64,000 nt of DNA from contig NZ_CP010429.1 in the NCBI RefSeq assembly GCF_000974425.1, positions 496,001 through 560,000 on the forward strand, written 5' to 3'. A program made the translations under genes and the position numbers. Position 1 is the stretch's first letter, and every line of letters begins with the position of its first letter. This document shows, one piece after another, positions 35,431 through 44,864 of this stretch. Source of the stretch: Spirosoma radiotolerans. GTDB taxonomy: Bacteria > Bacteroidota > Bacteroidia > Cytophagales > Spirosomataceae. A model generated the notes under the pieces. That model was not told the origin of the DNA, searched no databases, and was given only the letters and a program-made list of their open reading frames with translations.

Positions 35431-36330
35431 ATGATGGCATCCTCAATTCCGCACCTTACCATCAATGCCTTCCGCCAGGCCTTTGTCCAGCAGCCAGTTG
35501 CTACAGCCGACCCCGACACATTCAGCCAGATCGGCCGACTCGAAGATATGGCTCCCCAGCTTCGGGTGCCCACGCTGATGCACCGAACGGCTTACAACTA
35601 CTTAGTACTGCCTACCCAAGGGCAAAGCCAGCATCTCTACAACACCGAACAGATTCAAACCAGTCCGGATACCCTGCTTCTGGTGCGGGTAGATACAATC
35701 ACGGCTGTTCAGTCGATTAGCTCCAACATAGCCGGTTATTTTATCGGGTTCACTAATCCCGTAATCGACCCGTTGCTTACGCCTTACCAGCGGCAACAGT
35801 GGTACAGTATGCCCCCTCTTTTACCGCTTACGTCATCTGAACAGGTGTGGCTGCAAAGCCTGTGTGAACTGCTAATGGCGGAGCGGATGCTGACGACGAG
35901 CAAGTTGAGCGAGTCGGCCCTACATTTGCTAACGGCAATGATTGTCAAGTTGTTACCGAAAGCCACTGACTTCACAACTGGTCTCTCCCGCGACCAACTG
36001 CTGACAACCCGTTTCAAACAACTGGTCGGTCAGCACTGCTGTCGGTACCATTACATGCAGTATTACGCCAACGAGTTAGCCGTATCGGAGAATTACCTGT
36101 TTCGTTGTGTGAAGCGGGTAACGGGTAAAGCACCCAAGACGGTGCTGCTCGAAACGCTCGTACTTCATGCGATGGTTCAGCTACAGAACACCACCCTCGA
36201 CATCAATGCCATTGCCAATGGCCTGGGTATCGAGGACACGTCATACTTTGGGCGCCTGTTTAAGAAGCACACGACACTGACACCAACCGGGTACCGGCAG
36301 TTGATTCAGCACGATTTGTCCGGTTCTTAA
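35431..36330 (+). CDS. AraC family transcriptional regulator
   Basis: 299 residues (ATG at 35431; ATG at 35434 is equally possible). The C-terminal AraC domain has HTH1 around YANELAVSENYLFRCVKRVTGKAP and HTH2 around INAIANGLGIEDTSYFGRLFKKH, ending LTPTGYR. The N-terminal half is a cupin-like sensor that differs from the three paralogues at 3038, 15370 and 27701. A broken dienelactone hydrolase gene follows, then an NAD(P)H-binding protein, which may be its target. Confidence 0.88.
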   Translation: MMASSIPHLTINAFRQAFVQQPVATADPDTFSQIGRLEDMAPQLRVPTLMHRTAYNYLVLPTQGQSQHLYNTEQIQTSPDTLLLVRVDTITAVQSISSNIAGYFIGFTNPVIDPLLTPYQRQQWYSMPPLLPLTSSEQVWLQSLCELLMAERMLTTSKLSESALHLLTAMIVKLLPKATDFTTGLSRDQLLTTRFKQLVGQHCCRYHYMQYYANELAVSENYLFRCVKRVTGKAPKTVLLETLVLHAMVQLQNTTLDINAIANGLGIEDTSYFGRLFKKHTTLTPTGYRQLIQHDLSGS

Positions 36331-36371
36331 CCGCATTGATCCTACCCTCAGCCTGGTCATCCTGGTGACCT

Positions 36372-36642
36372 TTGTGCCTATCATCAATCGGGCTGGCGGG
36401 CTCATTTCCTGAGGACGACTTTATGGCTAAACACGGACGCCAGTTAGCAACCAACCTGACGAAGGCCGGGATACGCCATGACATCAAAATTTGCCCAGGG
36501 GCGGGGTCATTCGTTTATGAACGAGAGCCGCTCGTTGTTCAGGGCCGAACCAGCGGCCGATGCTTGGCAACAGACACTGACGTTTTTTGACGCCCATCTC
36601 TGTCGCTCATCGCCCTCAATGAGCTATGTACAACCCTGTTAA
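36372..36642 (+). pseudogene. Dienelactone hydrolase family remnant, frameshifted
   Basis: The first frame gives EDDFMAKHGRQLATNLTKAG and HDIKICPGAG, the end of an alpha/beta hydrolase of the dienelactone type. At about 36512 the match jumps to another frame and continues HSFMNESRSLFRAEPAADAW and QQTLTFFDAHL until the stop at 36640-36642. The catalytic His belongs to GAG-HSF, so the frameshift cuts exactly at the active site. Nothing from the N-terminal two-thirds remains. So it is a truncated and frameshifted pseudogene. Confidence 0.75.
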
Positions 36643-36655
36643 ACACGGATCGATC

Positions 36656-37288
36656 ATGAATATTGCCATTTTTGGCGCGAACGGCGGCACGGGAAGCGAA
36701 CTTGTCAAACAAGCCCTCGAACGAGGACACCAGGTAACGGCCATCGTCCGTAAACCAGAATCGTATAGGCTGACCCACGAGCGGCTGCGCGTGACGGCGG
36801 GTGACGCTATGAAGCCAGACACGTTTACCCAGGCACTCAAACAGCAGAATGCCGTTATCTCGGCGCTGGGAGTCAGTAGCTTTCGGGAGTCACTCAAACC
36901 CATGACGTTTCATCGCGAAACGGCGCACAACATCATCGAGCAAATGAAACGACAAGGCGTTAGCCGCCTGGTTTGCCTGACCAGTGTGGGCGTACTGGAT
37001 AAACCGATTGGCCCGTTGTTTTACCTCTGGCTGATTAAACCGCTACTTAAGCACAAATACGAAGACATGCGGCAACTGGAAAAGACGGTTCGACACAGTG
37101 GGCTGGACTGGACAATTGTGCGTCCTTTTCGGCTTACCGACGGCCCCCGAACGGGACAGTACCGCGTAGCCGCCAATGGTGTGCTAGACGATGCTGGTTC
37201 GATTGCCCGAAGCGACATCGCGGATTTTATCCTCAACCAACTCGATATACCCCAATACGTTCACAAGACGCCAGCCATCGGATACTGA
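36656..37288 (+). CDS. NAD(P)H-binding atypical SDR (NmrA/BVR-B-like)
   Basis: 210 residues from the ATG at 36656 (a start at 36626 would lie inside the pseudogene). The Rossmann motif GANGGTGSE is at 7-15, with VKQALERGHQVTAIVRKP after it. Further family blocks are NAVISALGV, RLVCLTSVGVLD and DWTIVRPFRLTDGP. This is the group of flavin or biliverdin reductase B-like NAD(P)H-binding proteins, often reductases for quinones or other small molecules. It probably belongs to the AraC-controlled unit with the broken hydrolase in between. Confidence 0.87.
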   Translation: MNIAIFGANGGTGSELVKQALERGHQVTAIVRKPESYRLTHERLRVTAGDAMKPDTFTQALKQQNAVISALGVSSFRESLKPMTFHRETAHNIIEQMKRQGVSRLVCLTSVGVLDKPIGPLFYLWLIKPLLKHKYEDMRQLEKTVRHSGLDWTIVRPFRLTDGPRTGQYRVAANGVLDDAGSIARSDIADFILNQLDIPQYVHKTPAIGY

Positions 37289-37683
37289 ATAAGCCGATTT
37301 TTGTCAACTGAGCACCAGCTTATAGCCTCTCTGTTCAGCATTCCAACCCAGCCAGCAGGCGTGGTAACCAGCATTTGTAGCAGCCCCCTTAGCCTGGTCA
37401 ACTCGTTTTGTGTCCACAGCGAGAGCCGTATGACGGGCATCGACAGATTAACAGCTGGTAAGATCAAAGAGAATTGATGTCAGGCTCAAATCTAACTTTT
37501 GGCTGGCCGAATTTTATATGTCTCTGAAGATAATCAAGACGATTTCAACTTGCTGAACCTCAAGTATATTCCAGTTTAGAAGAGCCTGACGGCAAGGATG
37601 AATGGGATGAAACGAAAACCCAGGAAATAACCAAAGACAACTTCGAACTATCTGGGCGAAGAACGAGGCTAACATAAGAGTAG
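37289..37683. other. Intergenic stretch left of the small mobile-like element
   Basis: No coding frame with recognisable features. Confidence 0.3.
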
Positions 37684-37800
37684 TGGCTGTTGCAAAAGCC
37701 CAAAAACGGATTAACAAAACGAGTTTGTGAGCTATTTTCTGACCCTTACAGAAGCAAAACGGCTAAGGAATAGGGGACTTCCAGACTTTTGCAACAGCCA
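37684..37800. mobile_element. 117-bp element with 15-bp terminal inverted repeats (MITE or IS remnant)
   Basis: TGGCTGTTGCAAAAG at 37684-37698 and its exact complement at 37786-37800 bound a 117-bp segment without a transposase. Termini of the GGCTGTTGCAAAAG type are known from transposons of the IS5/IS4/IS1182 kinds. The internal part has no reading frame. No certain target duplication is visible; TAG occurs near both ends. I take it as a miniature element or an internally deleted IS. Confidence 0.6.
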
Positions 37801-37968
37801 CAGTAGTTATACAACGAGTGCCAAATAAATACAAAGCCTGACTGCAAAAAAGCCAGCATAAGCCGAGCGGTGGAGGTACCTGAATAAGTACACTGTCCGT
37901 AATGATACTGGCAATTAGAGCGATCAGTATACCCTTCCGCTTTGGCAAGGCGATGCTTTAGATGCTCT
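37801..37968. other. Intergenic stretch right of the element
   Basis: Nothing recognised in this stretch. Confidence 0.3.
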
Positions 37969-39630
37969 TCACTTTTTCGCTGTTTCCTTCGGCCACACGT
38001 ACTGGAAGGTGTTGTTGATCGGGGCGCCGAAGTAATTGACCTTCAGGTAGTCCAGTCGTTTCTTGTGAATTTCCAGCCGCTGCTTGAAATCGTCGATGTT
38101 TCGGCTAGCCTGCGGGGTCCAGCCTGTTTCGGCCAGGGCAATCAGGCGTGGGTAGGCCATGTACTCGACCGAGTGCGTTGTCGGCAGGTATTCTGACCAG
38201 ACGTTGCCTTGTACACCCAGAATGTGTTTTGATTGGTCGGCGGTCAGGCTGTCGGATACGGATGGATTGAAGCTATATACTTTTTCAAGGGGTAGTAAGC
38301 CACCAATGGTTACAGGTTGCGTTTTGGGGTCGGCCTGGTAATAGTCGAGGTAACAATAGGTGGTGGGACTCATCACGACATCATGATTTTGACGGGCCGC
38401 TGCAATGCCGCCACTGATGCCCCGCCAGCTCATCACCGTGGCGTTGGGCGACAGGCCGCCCTCCAGAATCTCGTCCCAGCCAATGATCCGGCGGCCTTTC
38501 GACGTAACAAATTTGTCGATGCGCTGAATAAAATAGCTCTGTAATTCGTGCTCGTCTTTGAGTCCCTTTTCTTTCATCAGCGCCTGACAGAAACGGCTCT
38601 GTTTCCACTGCGTTTTCGGGCATTCGTCGCCACCAATGTGAATGTATTGACTCGGAAATAAACCCATTACTTCGGTCAGGACATTTTCCAGAAAGGTGAA
38701 GGTCTCTTCGCGCGGAAACAGCACATCGTCATGAACGCCCCAGTTATAAGATACATCCAGAATCTTATCCGGATTGCTTCCCAGTTCGGGATAAGCGGCC
38801 AGCACGGCTACCGAGTGGCCGGGCATTTCGATCTCGGGTATGACGGTGATATAGCGTTCCTGCGCATACTTGACCACATCCCGCACCTCATCCTGAGTAT
38901 AGAAACCACCATAGGGCTTGTCGTCATACGCGTGATCCCGGTAGTGACCCGCCATTGTCTTTTTACGAATCGAGCTAACTTCGGTTAGTTTAGGGTATTT
39001 CTTGATTTCAATCCGCCAGCCCTGATCTTCGGTCAGGTGCCAGTGAAAAGTGTTCATTTTGTGCAAGGCCAGCAGGTCGATGTACTTCTTGATAAATGCC
39101 ACCGGATAAAAGTATCGGCCAACATCGAGCATCGATCCGCGATAACCATAACGGGGCTGATCGGTAATGGTACAGGCGGGCACCGTCCAGGCTACACCAC
39201 TCACTTTCGTCGGACTGAAGATCGCGGCAGGCATCAGTTGCATAAGCGATTGCACACCATAAAAAAAGCCCTGTGGCTGTTCGGCAGCAATGATGATCTG
39301 TTTAGGCGAAACAACCAGTGTATAGCCCTCGGCCCCTAGTTGCTTTCCTTTAGCATCTACGAAGGAAATGCCTTTCGATGCGTTTCCTGTCGTAATCAGC
39401 GGGCTGAATCCAGTGGCCTTCGCTAGCTGGTCGGCCAGCACCTGCGCAATTCGGCGTACTTCGGGATTCGCTGATTGGACGCTAATGGCTGGTGTAGTGG
39501 GTAGTGTATAGCTGCCCTTACCCGCTTCCAACTGGGTAGGCTTGGGCAAAATGGCGTACGTAGCCGTTTGCGCTACGATGGCCTGAACCGAAACCAGCAG
39601 GGCGACTGCACAGAGAAGAACGTTTTTCAT
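37969..39630 (-). CDS. GH20 beta-N-acetylhexosaminidase
   Basis: 553 residues with a signal peptide (1-20, ...VSVQAIVAQ). An N-terminal GH20b domain (about 25-155) precedes the TIM barrel, which contains HKMNTFHWHLTEDQGWRIEI and the catalytic pair D335-E336 in HIGGDECPKTQW. The Asp stabilises the substrate N-acetyl group and the Glu is the acid. It should release terminal GlcNAc or GalNAc from chitin pieces, glycoproteins or peptidoglycan in the periplasm or outside. It is 55 bases downstream of an SGNH hydrolase gene on the same strand. Confidence 0.94.
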   Translation of the reverse strand: MKNVLLCAVALLVSVQAIVAQTATYAILPKPTQLEAGKGSYTLPTTPAISVQSANPEVRRIAQVLADQLAKATGFSPLITTGNASKGISFVDAKGKQLGAEGYTLVVSPKQIIIAAEQPQGFFYGVQSLMQLMPAAIFSPTKVSGVAWTVPACTITDQPRYGYRGSMLDVGRYFYPVAFIKKYIDLLALHKMNTFHWHLTEDQGWRIEIKKYPKLTEVSSIRKKTMAGHYRDHAYDDKPYGGFYTQDEVRDVVKYAQERYITVIPEIEMPGHSVAVLAAYPELGSNPDKILDVSYNWGVHDDVLFPREETFTFLENVLTEVMGLFPSQYIHIGGDECPKTQWKQSRFCQALMKEKGLKDEHELQSYFIQRIDKFVTSKGRRIIGWDEILEGGLSPNATVMSWRGISGGIAAARQNHDVVMSPTTYCYLDYYQADPKTQPVTIGGLLPLEKVYSFNPSVSDSLTADQSKHILGVQGNVWSEYLPTTHSVEYMAYPRLIALAETGWTPQASRNIDDFKQRLEIHKKRLDYLKVNYFGAPINNTFQYVWPKETAKK

Positions 39631-39685
39631 GAATGGAACTGGTTTAGTAGACCGGCAGAGGTAAAAGTAGTCAGGGGCACACTAT

Positions 39686-40345
39686 TTACTTCAAATAAGG
39701 CCCTAGCACGGTCGCCCAACGCTCGTAGCCTGCGGGGAGCATATGTAGGCTATCGGGCTTGAACAAAGCGGGCACCGGTTGCTTGTTTGGCCCAAGCATA
39801 ACGGGCCGGATGTCCACAAACTGCGTGTTTTTCTGTTTGCCCAAATACTGTTTGATGAGTTGATTAGCCACGTCATTTTCCGGGAAATATTGCCGACGCG
39901 AGGGGCTGGGCTTGATCGAAATAAAGGTGAACGTCGCCTTCGGTAATTTTTGCCGAACGTGCTCGAATAAAGCCACAAACCGATCGAAGGTCTGTTTACC
40001 GGTTTGTTTGCCTGTAGCAATGTCGTTCTCGCCCGCATACACCACAACCTGCTTTGGGTGATAAGGAACAATAATCCGGTCGGCGTAGAGCAGCACCTGA
40101 CTCAGTTCGGAACCGCCGAAACCACGTTGCAGTATCTTTTTGTGTGGGAAATAAGTGGACAGGTTTTCCCACAACCGAATGGATGAGCTTCCTGTAAAAA
40201 CAATCGCGTTCTGAGGTGGGGGCGAGGTAAGATCAGCTTGCTCAAAAGCCCGAATTTCGGCCTCGAATGGACGGTCTTGAGCAGTTAAGCAAAAGGGTAA
40301 CAGGATGAAAAGAAGCACGCGAAGTGACTGGGGAAGTTTGTTCAT
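39686..40345 (-). CDS. Secreted SGNH/GDSL hydrolase
   Basis: 219 residues from the ATG at 40345 (upstream extension lacks family similarity). A signal peptide (about 1-22, ...LPFCLTAQ) is present. Block I is FTGSSSIRLW near residue 53 with the nucleophile Ser, block II GFGGSE, block III YAGENDI, and block V the Asp/His in KPDSLHMLPAGY. This is the GDSL-like lipase/acylhydrolase group, many of which deacetylate polysaccharides. It ends 55 bases before GH20, so they may act on the same substrate, an acetylated amino sugar polymer; inference only. Confidence 0.9.
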   Translation of the reverse strand: MNKLPQSLRVLLFILLPFCLTAQDRPFEAEIRAFEQADLTSPPPQNAIVFTGSSSIRLWENLSTYFPHKKILQRGFGGSELSQVLLYADRIIVPYHPKQVVVYAGENDIATGKQTGKQTFDRFVALFEHVRQKLPKATFTFISIKPSPSRRQYFPENDVANQLIKQYLGKQKNTQFVDIRPVMLGPNKQPVPALFKPDSLHMLPAGYERWATVLGPYLK

Positions 40346-40349
40346 TTGG

Positions 40350-40970
40350 CTAAGAAATCCAGAATCTAAATGTATCAATGAGCAACCAAGTTTGATTAAC
40401 TTTCTCAAGCATAACTAATTCTCCTCGTCCACACTTACCACCGCAATAAAAACTAGCAAAAAACAAGGCCCTCGTTTTGTTTTGGTCAAATGAAATTCTT
40501 GACAGCCCAAAAAGATAGTGAGTTGATAAACTATCACCTTGTCGTTCTGATGGAGTCTTTGCCTGTTGCGATCGCATTATAATAGGACAACGAACGGTAA
40601 ATTTATGAGCGAACAGGCGCTCTTGTTTAAGGGAGCTTGCTTGCTTGATCGTCTCGAAAAGCGATGCCCAAGCCGGGTCCTGAGCTCTCTTGCAACTTAC
40701 CGTATTCTTTAAGTAATGGCAACGATCGCCCAATTTAGCAACCCACGACCAGGGAGTTGTCGGATGTATGTTGTTTGGATTAAATGTGGTTGAGTCATTT
40801 ATAATAATGGCTCCCGCTGACGGGACGTTTTTGTAAAACGGAAAATCAGTTAAGTAAGCAGAATAAATTCTGTAATCTTCGTCGATCAGGTCAGTTGACG
40901 AATCTACAGATTTGCATGAAGTAAAGCATGCAAACAAACAGACTAAAAGGAGCGTATAAGGGCGAGTCAT
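40350..40970 (-). CDS. Hypothetical lipoprotein
   Basis: 206 residues. A signal peptide ends at a lipobox with the lipid-bearing C19 (LFACFTSC). The mature protein contains six further Cys (including CHYLKNTVSC and YCGGKCGRGEL) and a C-terminal segment MLEKVNQTWLLIDTFRFWIS that is typical of small secreted Bacteroidota proteins in which a Trp-x-x-x-D strand ends the fold. I do not recognise a family. It lies four bases upstream of the SGNH hydrolase gene, so they are one transcript. Confidence 0.7.
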   Translation of the reverse strand: MTRPYTLLLVCLFACFTSCKSVDSSTDLIDEDYRIYSAYLTDFPFYKNVPSAGAIIINDSTTFNPNNIHPTTPWSWVAKLGDRCHYLKNTVSCKRAQDPAWASLFETIKQASSLKQERLFAHKFTVRCPIIMRSQQAKTPSERQGDSLSTHYLFGLSRISFDQNKTRALFFASFYCGGKCGRGELVMLEKVNQTWLLIDTFRFWIS

Positions 40971-41033
40971 CTCTCGATAAGATTATGTTTTAATCAAGAG
41001 ATTCACGCAAGACAACATTCCACAAAGAAATCT

Positions 41034-42359
41034 TTATAAGAAAGGCACAACCGACTCCAAACTCATGCCCCGCGATCCTTTTACCAGGATGTGTGTATCC
41101 GTCATCGGATTGTCCATCAGCCAGTTATGTAGTGAAAATTTGTCGGGAAAATAATACGCTTTGGGAAGGTAACCCAGCGCATAGTGCATGTCTTTTCCCG
41201 CCAGAATGACCAGGTCGAACTTGCTTTCGGCGATGAGTTTCCCGAGGGCCGTGTGTTCCGCTTCACTTTCCGGACCGAGTTCGTACATATCGCCCAGAAT
41301 CACCACTTTCCGTTTGGCGGGTGTAGCAGCAAATTGCTGAATAGCCGCTGCCATCGAACTTGGATTGGCATTATAGGCGTCCAGCAATACGGTATTCGTG
41401 CCCTTTGTAATGTGTTGTGAACGATTATTGGTTGGATTGTAATCTGCCACGGCGCGGTTGACATCGTCGGACGAGACGCCGAAATACGCACCAATAGCCA
41501 GAGCCGCCAGCATATTCTCGAAGTTATAGCGACCCGGTAGGTGAGTCGTGACGTCGTGCCCCGAGCTATCCCGGTAAACGACCACGGGCGATTCACTGAG
41601 TAGGGTAATCGGTTCCTGATCCGATTCGGCAGCCGGATAGAAGATGACTTCGGCGAAGCTTGTTTCGGAACGGATCGCTTTTAATCGTTCCCGGTACATG
41701 GCTGTCAGGGTCTTGTCGCGCGAGTTGATAAAGACCGTTTTTGCGTTTTGAGCGAGGTAATCGTAAAGTTCTCCCTTGCCTTTTCTGACCCCCTCTATAC
41801 CACCGAACCCTTCCAGATGCGCTTTGCCAACATTTGTAATCAGCCCGTGGGTGGGCTGGGCGATGGAGCAGAGTAACTCAATTTCTTTCTGGTGATTGGC
41901 ACCCATTTCAACGATTGCCAGTTCATGCTGTTCGTTAAGCGCCAGGAGCGTGAGGGGCACGCCAATGTGGTTGTTGAGGTTGCCGACGGTAGCATACAAC
42001 TGATAATTCTTCGACAAAACGGCCGCTATCAGTTCTTTTGTCGTGGTCTTGCCATTCGAACCCGTCAGCGCAATGACCGGAAAGGTAAACGTTTGGCGGT
42101 GATGGCGGGCTAAACCCTGAAGGGCCGTTAACCCATCCGCTACCAGCAGACAGCCCGCAACCCGGCTGGCCACCTCAGGATCGTCGACAACGGCATAACG
42201 GGCACCCGCTGCTAGGGCCTGTTCGGCAAATTTATTGCCATCGAAAGTATCCCCTTTGAGGGCGACAAACAGACAATCGGGCGTTATTCGGCGGGTATCA
42301 GTCGACACGCCCGCGCATTCCTGAAATTTATGATAGAGTTGTTCGATGGTGACCATCAT
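41034..42359 (-). CDS. murF: UDP-N-acetylmuramoyl-tripeptide--D-alanyl-D-alanine ligase
   Basis: 441 residues from the ATG at 42359 (or the next at 42356); a TTG start at 42392 is unlikely. The Mur ligase P-loop GSNGKTTT is at 100-107, followed by NLNNHIGVPLTLL, the ATP/Mg segment AIVEMGANHQKEI and LLDAYNANPSSM with ILGDMYELG. These blocks identify MurF, which adds D-Ala-D-Ala to UDP-MurNAc-tripeptide in the cytoplasm, the last soluble step of peptidoglycan precursor synthesis. It is a core gene and stands alone here, away from a dcw cluster, as is usual in this group. The next gene is divergent. Confidence 0.94.
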   Translation of the reverse strand: MMVTIEQLYHKFQECAGVSTDTRRITPDCLFVALKGDTFDGNKFAEQALAAGARYAVVDDPEVASRVAGCLLVADGLTALQGLARHHRQTFTFPVIALTGSNGKTTTKELIAAVLSKNYQLYATVGNLNNHIGVPLTLLALNEQHELAIVEMGANHQKEIELLCSIAQPTHGLITNVGKAHLEGFGGIEGVRKGKGELYDYLAQNAKTVFINSRDKTLTAMYRERLKAIRSETSFAEVIFYPAAESDQEPITLLSESPVVVYRDSSGHDVTTHLPGRYNFENMLAALAIGAYFGVSSDDVNRAVADYNPTNNRSQHITKGTNTVLLDAYNANPSSMAAAIQQFAATPAKRKVVILGDMYELGPESEAEHTALGKLIAESKFDLVILAGKDMHYALGYLPKAYYFPDKFSLHNWLMDNPMTDTHILVKGSRGMSLESVVPFL

Positions 42360-42463
42360 ATTCGGGTCGGTTTCAACGTTTTCTAAACGCAACGGATGTG
42401 AAGAAGCTGAAAGATTTACTTCTCTTACGGCTCACTTTCTGATTAAGCGATACCCAAAATTAG

Positions 42464-44752
42464 ATGAAAAAGCTGTTTACGCTTTGTTTTTTAGTAATTC
42501 CCCTCGTTACGTTCGCGCAGTCGGCCGGAAAAATCTCCTTTCGCTATGAGCAAAGCCCAACGGTGAGTATAAATGGGCGGGCCTTGCTCAATCCGTGGGT
42601 AGGTGGCCTCAACACCACCCAGTACTCAACCATCCGGCTGAACAACGATTCGCGCGACGATCTGGCGGTGTTTGACCGGACAACCAATAAAGTCAGCACT
42701 TTTATTGCCATTGATAACCCAATTGGCAGTGGCATTGCCTGGCAGTATGCGCCTGAGTACGAAAAGGCATTTCCGCCCGTCATGTATAGCTGGATGTTGC
42801 TGGTCGATTATGACCTCGACGGTCGCAAAGACATATTTACCAACAGTGAAAAGGGGGTAGTCGTCTACCACAATGAATCGCAGGGCGGAGCCGTATCGTT
42901 CAAAGTTGCGGTCGATCCGCTCAAAACCATTGGCTTCAGCGGTTTCCAGACGCTTTATGTTACCTCCGTCGATTTGCCGGCCATCACCGATTACGACGAT
43001 GATGGAGATATTGATATTATTACGTTCGATGCCGACGGCAACATCATTGCTTACCAGCAAAACATGAGCGTGGAGAAAACAGGCACAAAAGGGGGGCTCG
43101 ACTTCATGCGAACGGGCGACCAGTGCTGGGGTCATTTTCATAAAGAATTCTGCAACGATTTTACGTTTGGTATTCAATGTGCCGATGGCTCGGGGCGGGT
43201 TGCTGCCAATCCAAGTGATGCCAAGCCTAATGCTGCCAAACCCAGTGGTGGCAAGCCAGCCGGGGCCAGGCCTATGCATACGGGCAACACGCTGACGGTA
43301 GTCGATACCGATGGAGATGGTAATAAAGACCTGCTGTTCGGCTTTGTGAGTTGCGAAAATATTGCCCGGCTGCACAATGCCGGCCCGAACAGTGCCAAAG
43401 CGAATTTTGTAAGCTACGATAGTTTGTTCCCCGCGACAAATCCGATTCTGTTCCCTGCCTTCCCGGCGACGTATTATGAAGACGTCGACGGCGATGGGCA
43501 GAAAGATTTACTGGCTTCGCCCAATGTCAACTTCAACGATGGGTATGCCTTTGATTTTCGGGCATCGGGCTGGTTTTATAAAAATACGGGGACAACCCAA
43601 AAGCCAGCGTTTCAGCTTATTCAGAAAGATTTTCTGCAAAGTGATATGCTCGATTTGGGCGAACGAGCCGCTCCCGCGCTGGCCGATCTGGATGGCGATG
43701 GCGATATGGATATGCTGGTGGGCTATGGCGGGGTAGGGCTGGGCTCCAGTTACCGCGCGGGTATCTGGCAGTTCGAAAACAAAGGCACTACGCAAAACCC
43801 GGCCTTCGCACTCGTGACCACTGACTACCTGGGTATAGGCCAATCGCTGGCGTTGACAAACATCGTGCCCTCCTTCGTCGATGTCGATAATAACGGAAGC
43901 ATGGACCTGGTGATTACCGGTGCTTCGGCAACAAACACAGAAATTCGTGTGCTGGTCAATTCGGCAGCTAAAGGGGCTGCGGCTCAATATAATCTGGCTG
44001 GGGCTATCCGCTGGCCTAAACCTGATCTGATGGGCTCACTTGATCTGTTAACCGTAACGGATGTCGATAAAGATGGCAAACCTGATGTGCTGATTGGTCG
44101 CTATAACTTCGGTACGATTCTGTATTACCGGAACACCGGAACGGCTACCAATCCGGTATTCCAGTTGCAGAACCAGACCTTTGGCGGATTCACTACCGAC
44201 GATTTCGTGTACGCAAAAGCGCGTTCGCTGGTTGTTGCCGATCTTAACGGCGATCAGAAAAATGAACTGATTGCTGCCGCCGACAATGGCACGGTTCGGG
44301 TGTATCAGTTTCCTGACCGCGCTGACCAGTCGTTTACCCTGATTGATTCGCTGGCGTCGCTGGGGTTACCCGGTAAGGGGCTGATTGCCGCCGTTGCCGA
44401 CCTCGATGGGGATCAGCTTCCCGATCTGATGCTGGGCAGCACAGCCGGTGGAGTACGCTACCTCAAAAATACCTCACAGAAAGTAGTCGTAACGGGCGTC
44501 ATTGAGGACGAGCCGACCAGCCCCTGGGTGTTCCCAAATCCAACAGACCGTTACCTGACGGTGCGTCCGCACTACGATGGGCGCATTGAATTGGTATCGT
44601 TATCGGGCCAATCCATGTTGCCCATACAAGCCGTCAAGACCGATGTTGAGACGATCCTTGATCTGGGTAATCTGGCCGATGGTACCTATCTATTGCGGCT
44701 TATGACGGACAATCGCCCAATACTGGTTCAGAAAGTAGTTGTCTGGAAATAA
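42464..44752 (+). CDS. FG-GAP/VCBS repeat surface protein with type IX sorting domain
   Basis: 762 residues. A signal peptide (1-18, ...IPLVTFAQ) is followed by at least seven FG-GAP/VCBS repeats, each with a calcium-binding-like D-x-D-x-D-G-x-x-D (for example DYDDDGDID, DTDGDGNKD, DVDGDGQKD, DLDGDGDMD, DVDKDGKPD, DLDGDQLPD), forming a beta propeller. A low-complexity segment at about 245-268 repeats K-P-x-A/G. The last 80 residues (WVFPNPTDRYLTV ... DGTYLLRL ... VQKVVVW) form a type A C-terminal signal for the type IX secretion system. It should be displayed on the surface or released; its partner is unknown. Confidence 0.92.
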   Translation: MKKLFTLCFLVIPLVTFAQSAGKISFRYEQSPTVSINGRALLNPWVGGLNTTQYSTIRLNNDSRDDLAVFDRTTNKVSTFIAIDNPIGSGIAWQYAPEYEKAFPPVMYSWMLLVDYDLDGRKDIFTNSEKGVVVYHNESQGGAVSFKVAVDPLKTIGFSGFQTLYVTSVDLPAITDYDDDGDIDIITFDADGNIIAYQQNMSVEKTGTKGGLDFMRTGDQCWGHFHKEFCNDFTFGIQCADGSGRVAANPSDAKPNAAKPSGGKPAGARPMHTGNTLTVVDTDGDGNKDLLFGFVSCENIARLHNAGPNSAKANFVSYDSLFPATNPILFPAFPATYYEDVDGDGQKDLLASPNVNFNDGYAFDFRASGWFYKNTGTTQKPAFQLIQKDFLQSDMLDLGERAAPALADLDGDGDMDMLVGYGGVGLGSSYRAGIWQFENKGTTQNPAFALVTTDYLGIGQSLALTNIVPSFVDVDNNGSMDLVITGASATNTEIRVLVNSAAKGAAAQYNLAGAIRWPKPDLMGSLDLLTVTDVDKDGKPDVLIGRYNFGTILYYRNTGTATNPVFQLQNQTFGGFTTDDFVYAKARSLVVADLNGDQKNELIAAADNGTVRVYQFPDRADQSFTLIDSLASLGLPGKGLIAAVADLDGDQLPDLMLGSTAGGVRYLKNTSQKVVVTGVIEDEPTSPWVFPNPTDRYLTVRPHYDGRIELVSLSGQSMLPIQAVKTDVETILDLGNLADGTYLLRLMTDNRPILVQKVVVWK

Positions 44753-44864
44753 CACTGGACTTTCTGAAAACTCTTTTTAGTCCCGGTGGTTAGAGAGGAA
44801 CATCTGGTGGCCGGAAATGGGTATGTATCTAGCCCCGTCAGTGACCACCAGTTACTGAACCACT

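Noticed and set aside
42626-43375. 249-codon minus frame opposite the FG-GAP gene
   Set aside because: The plus-strand gene has signal peptide, repeats and sorting domain; the minus frame is a shadow created by its regular codons.
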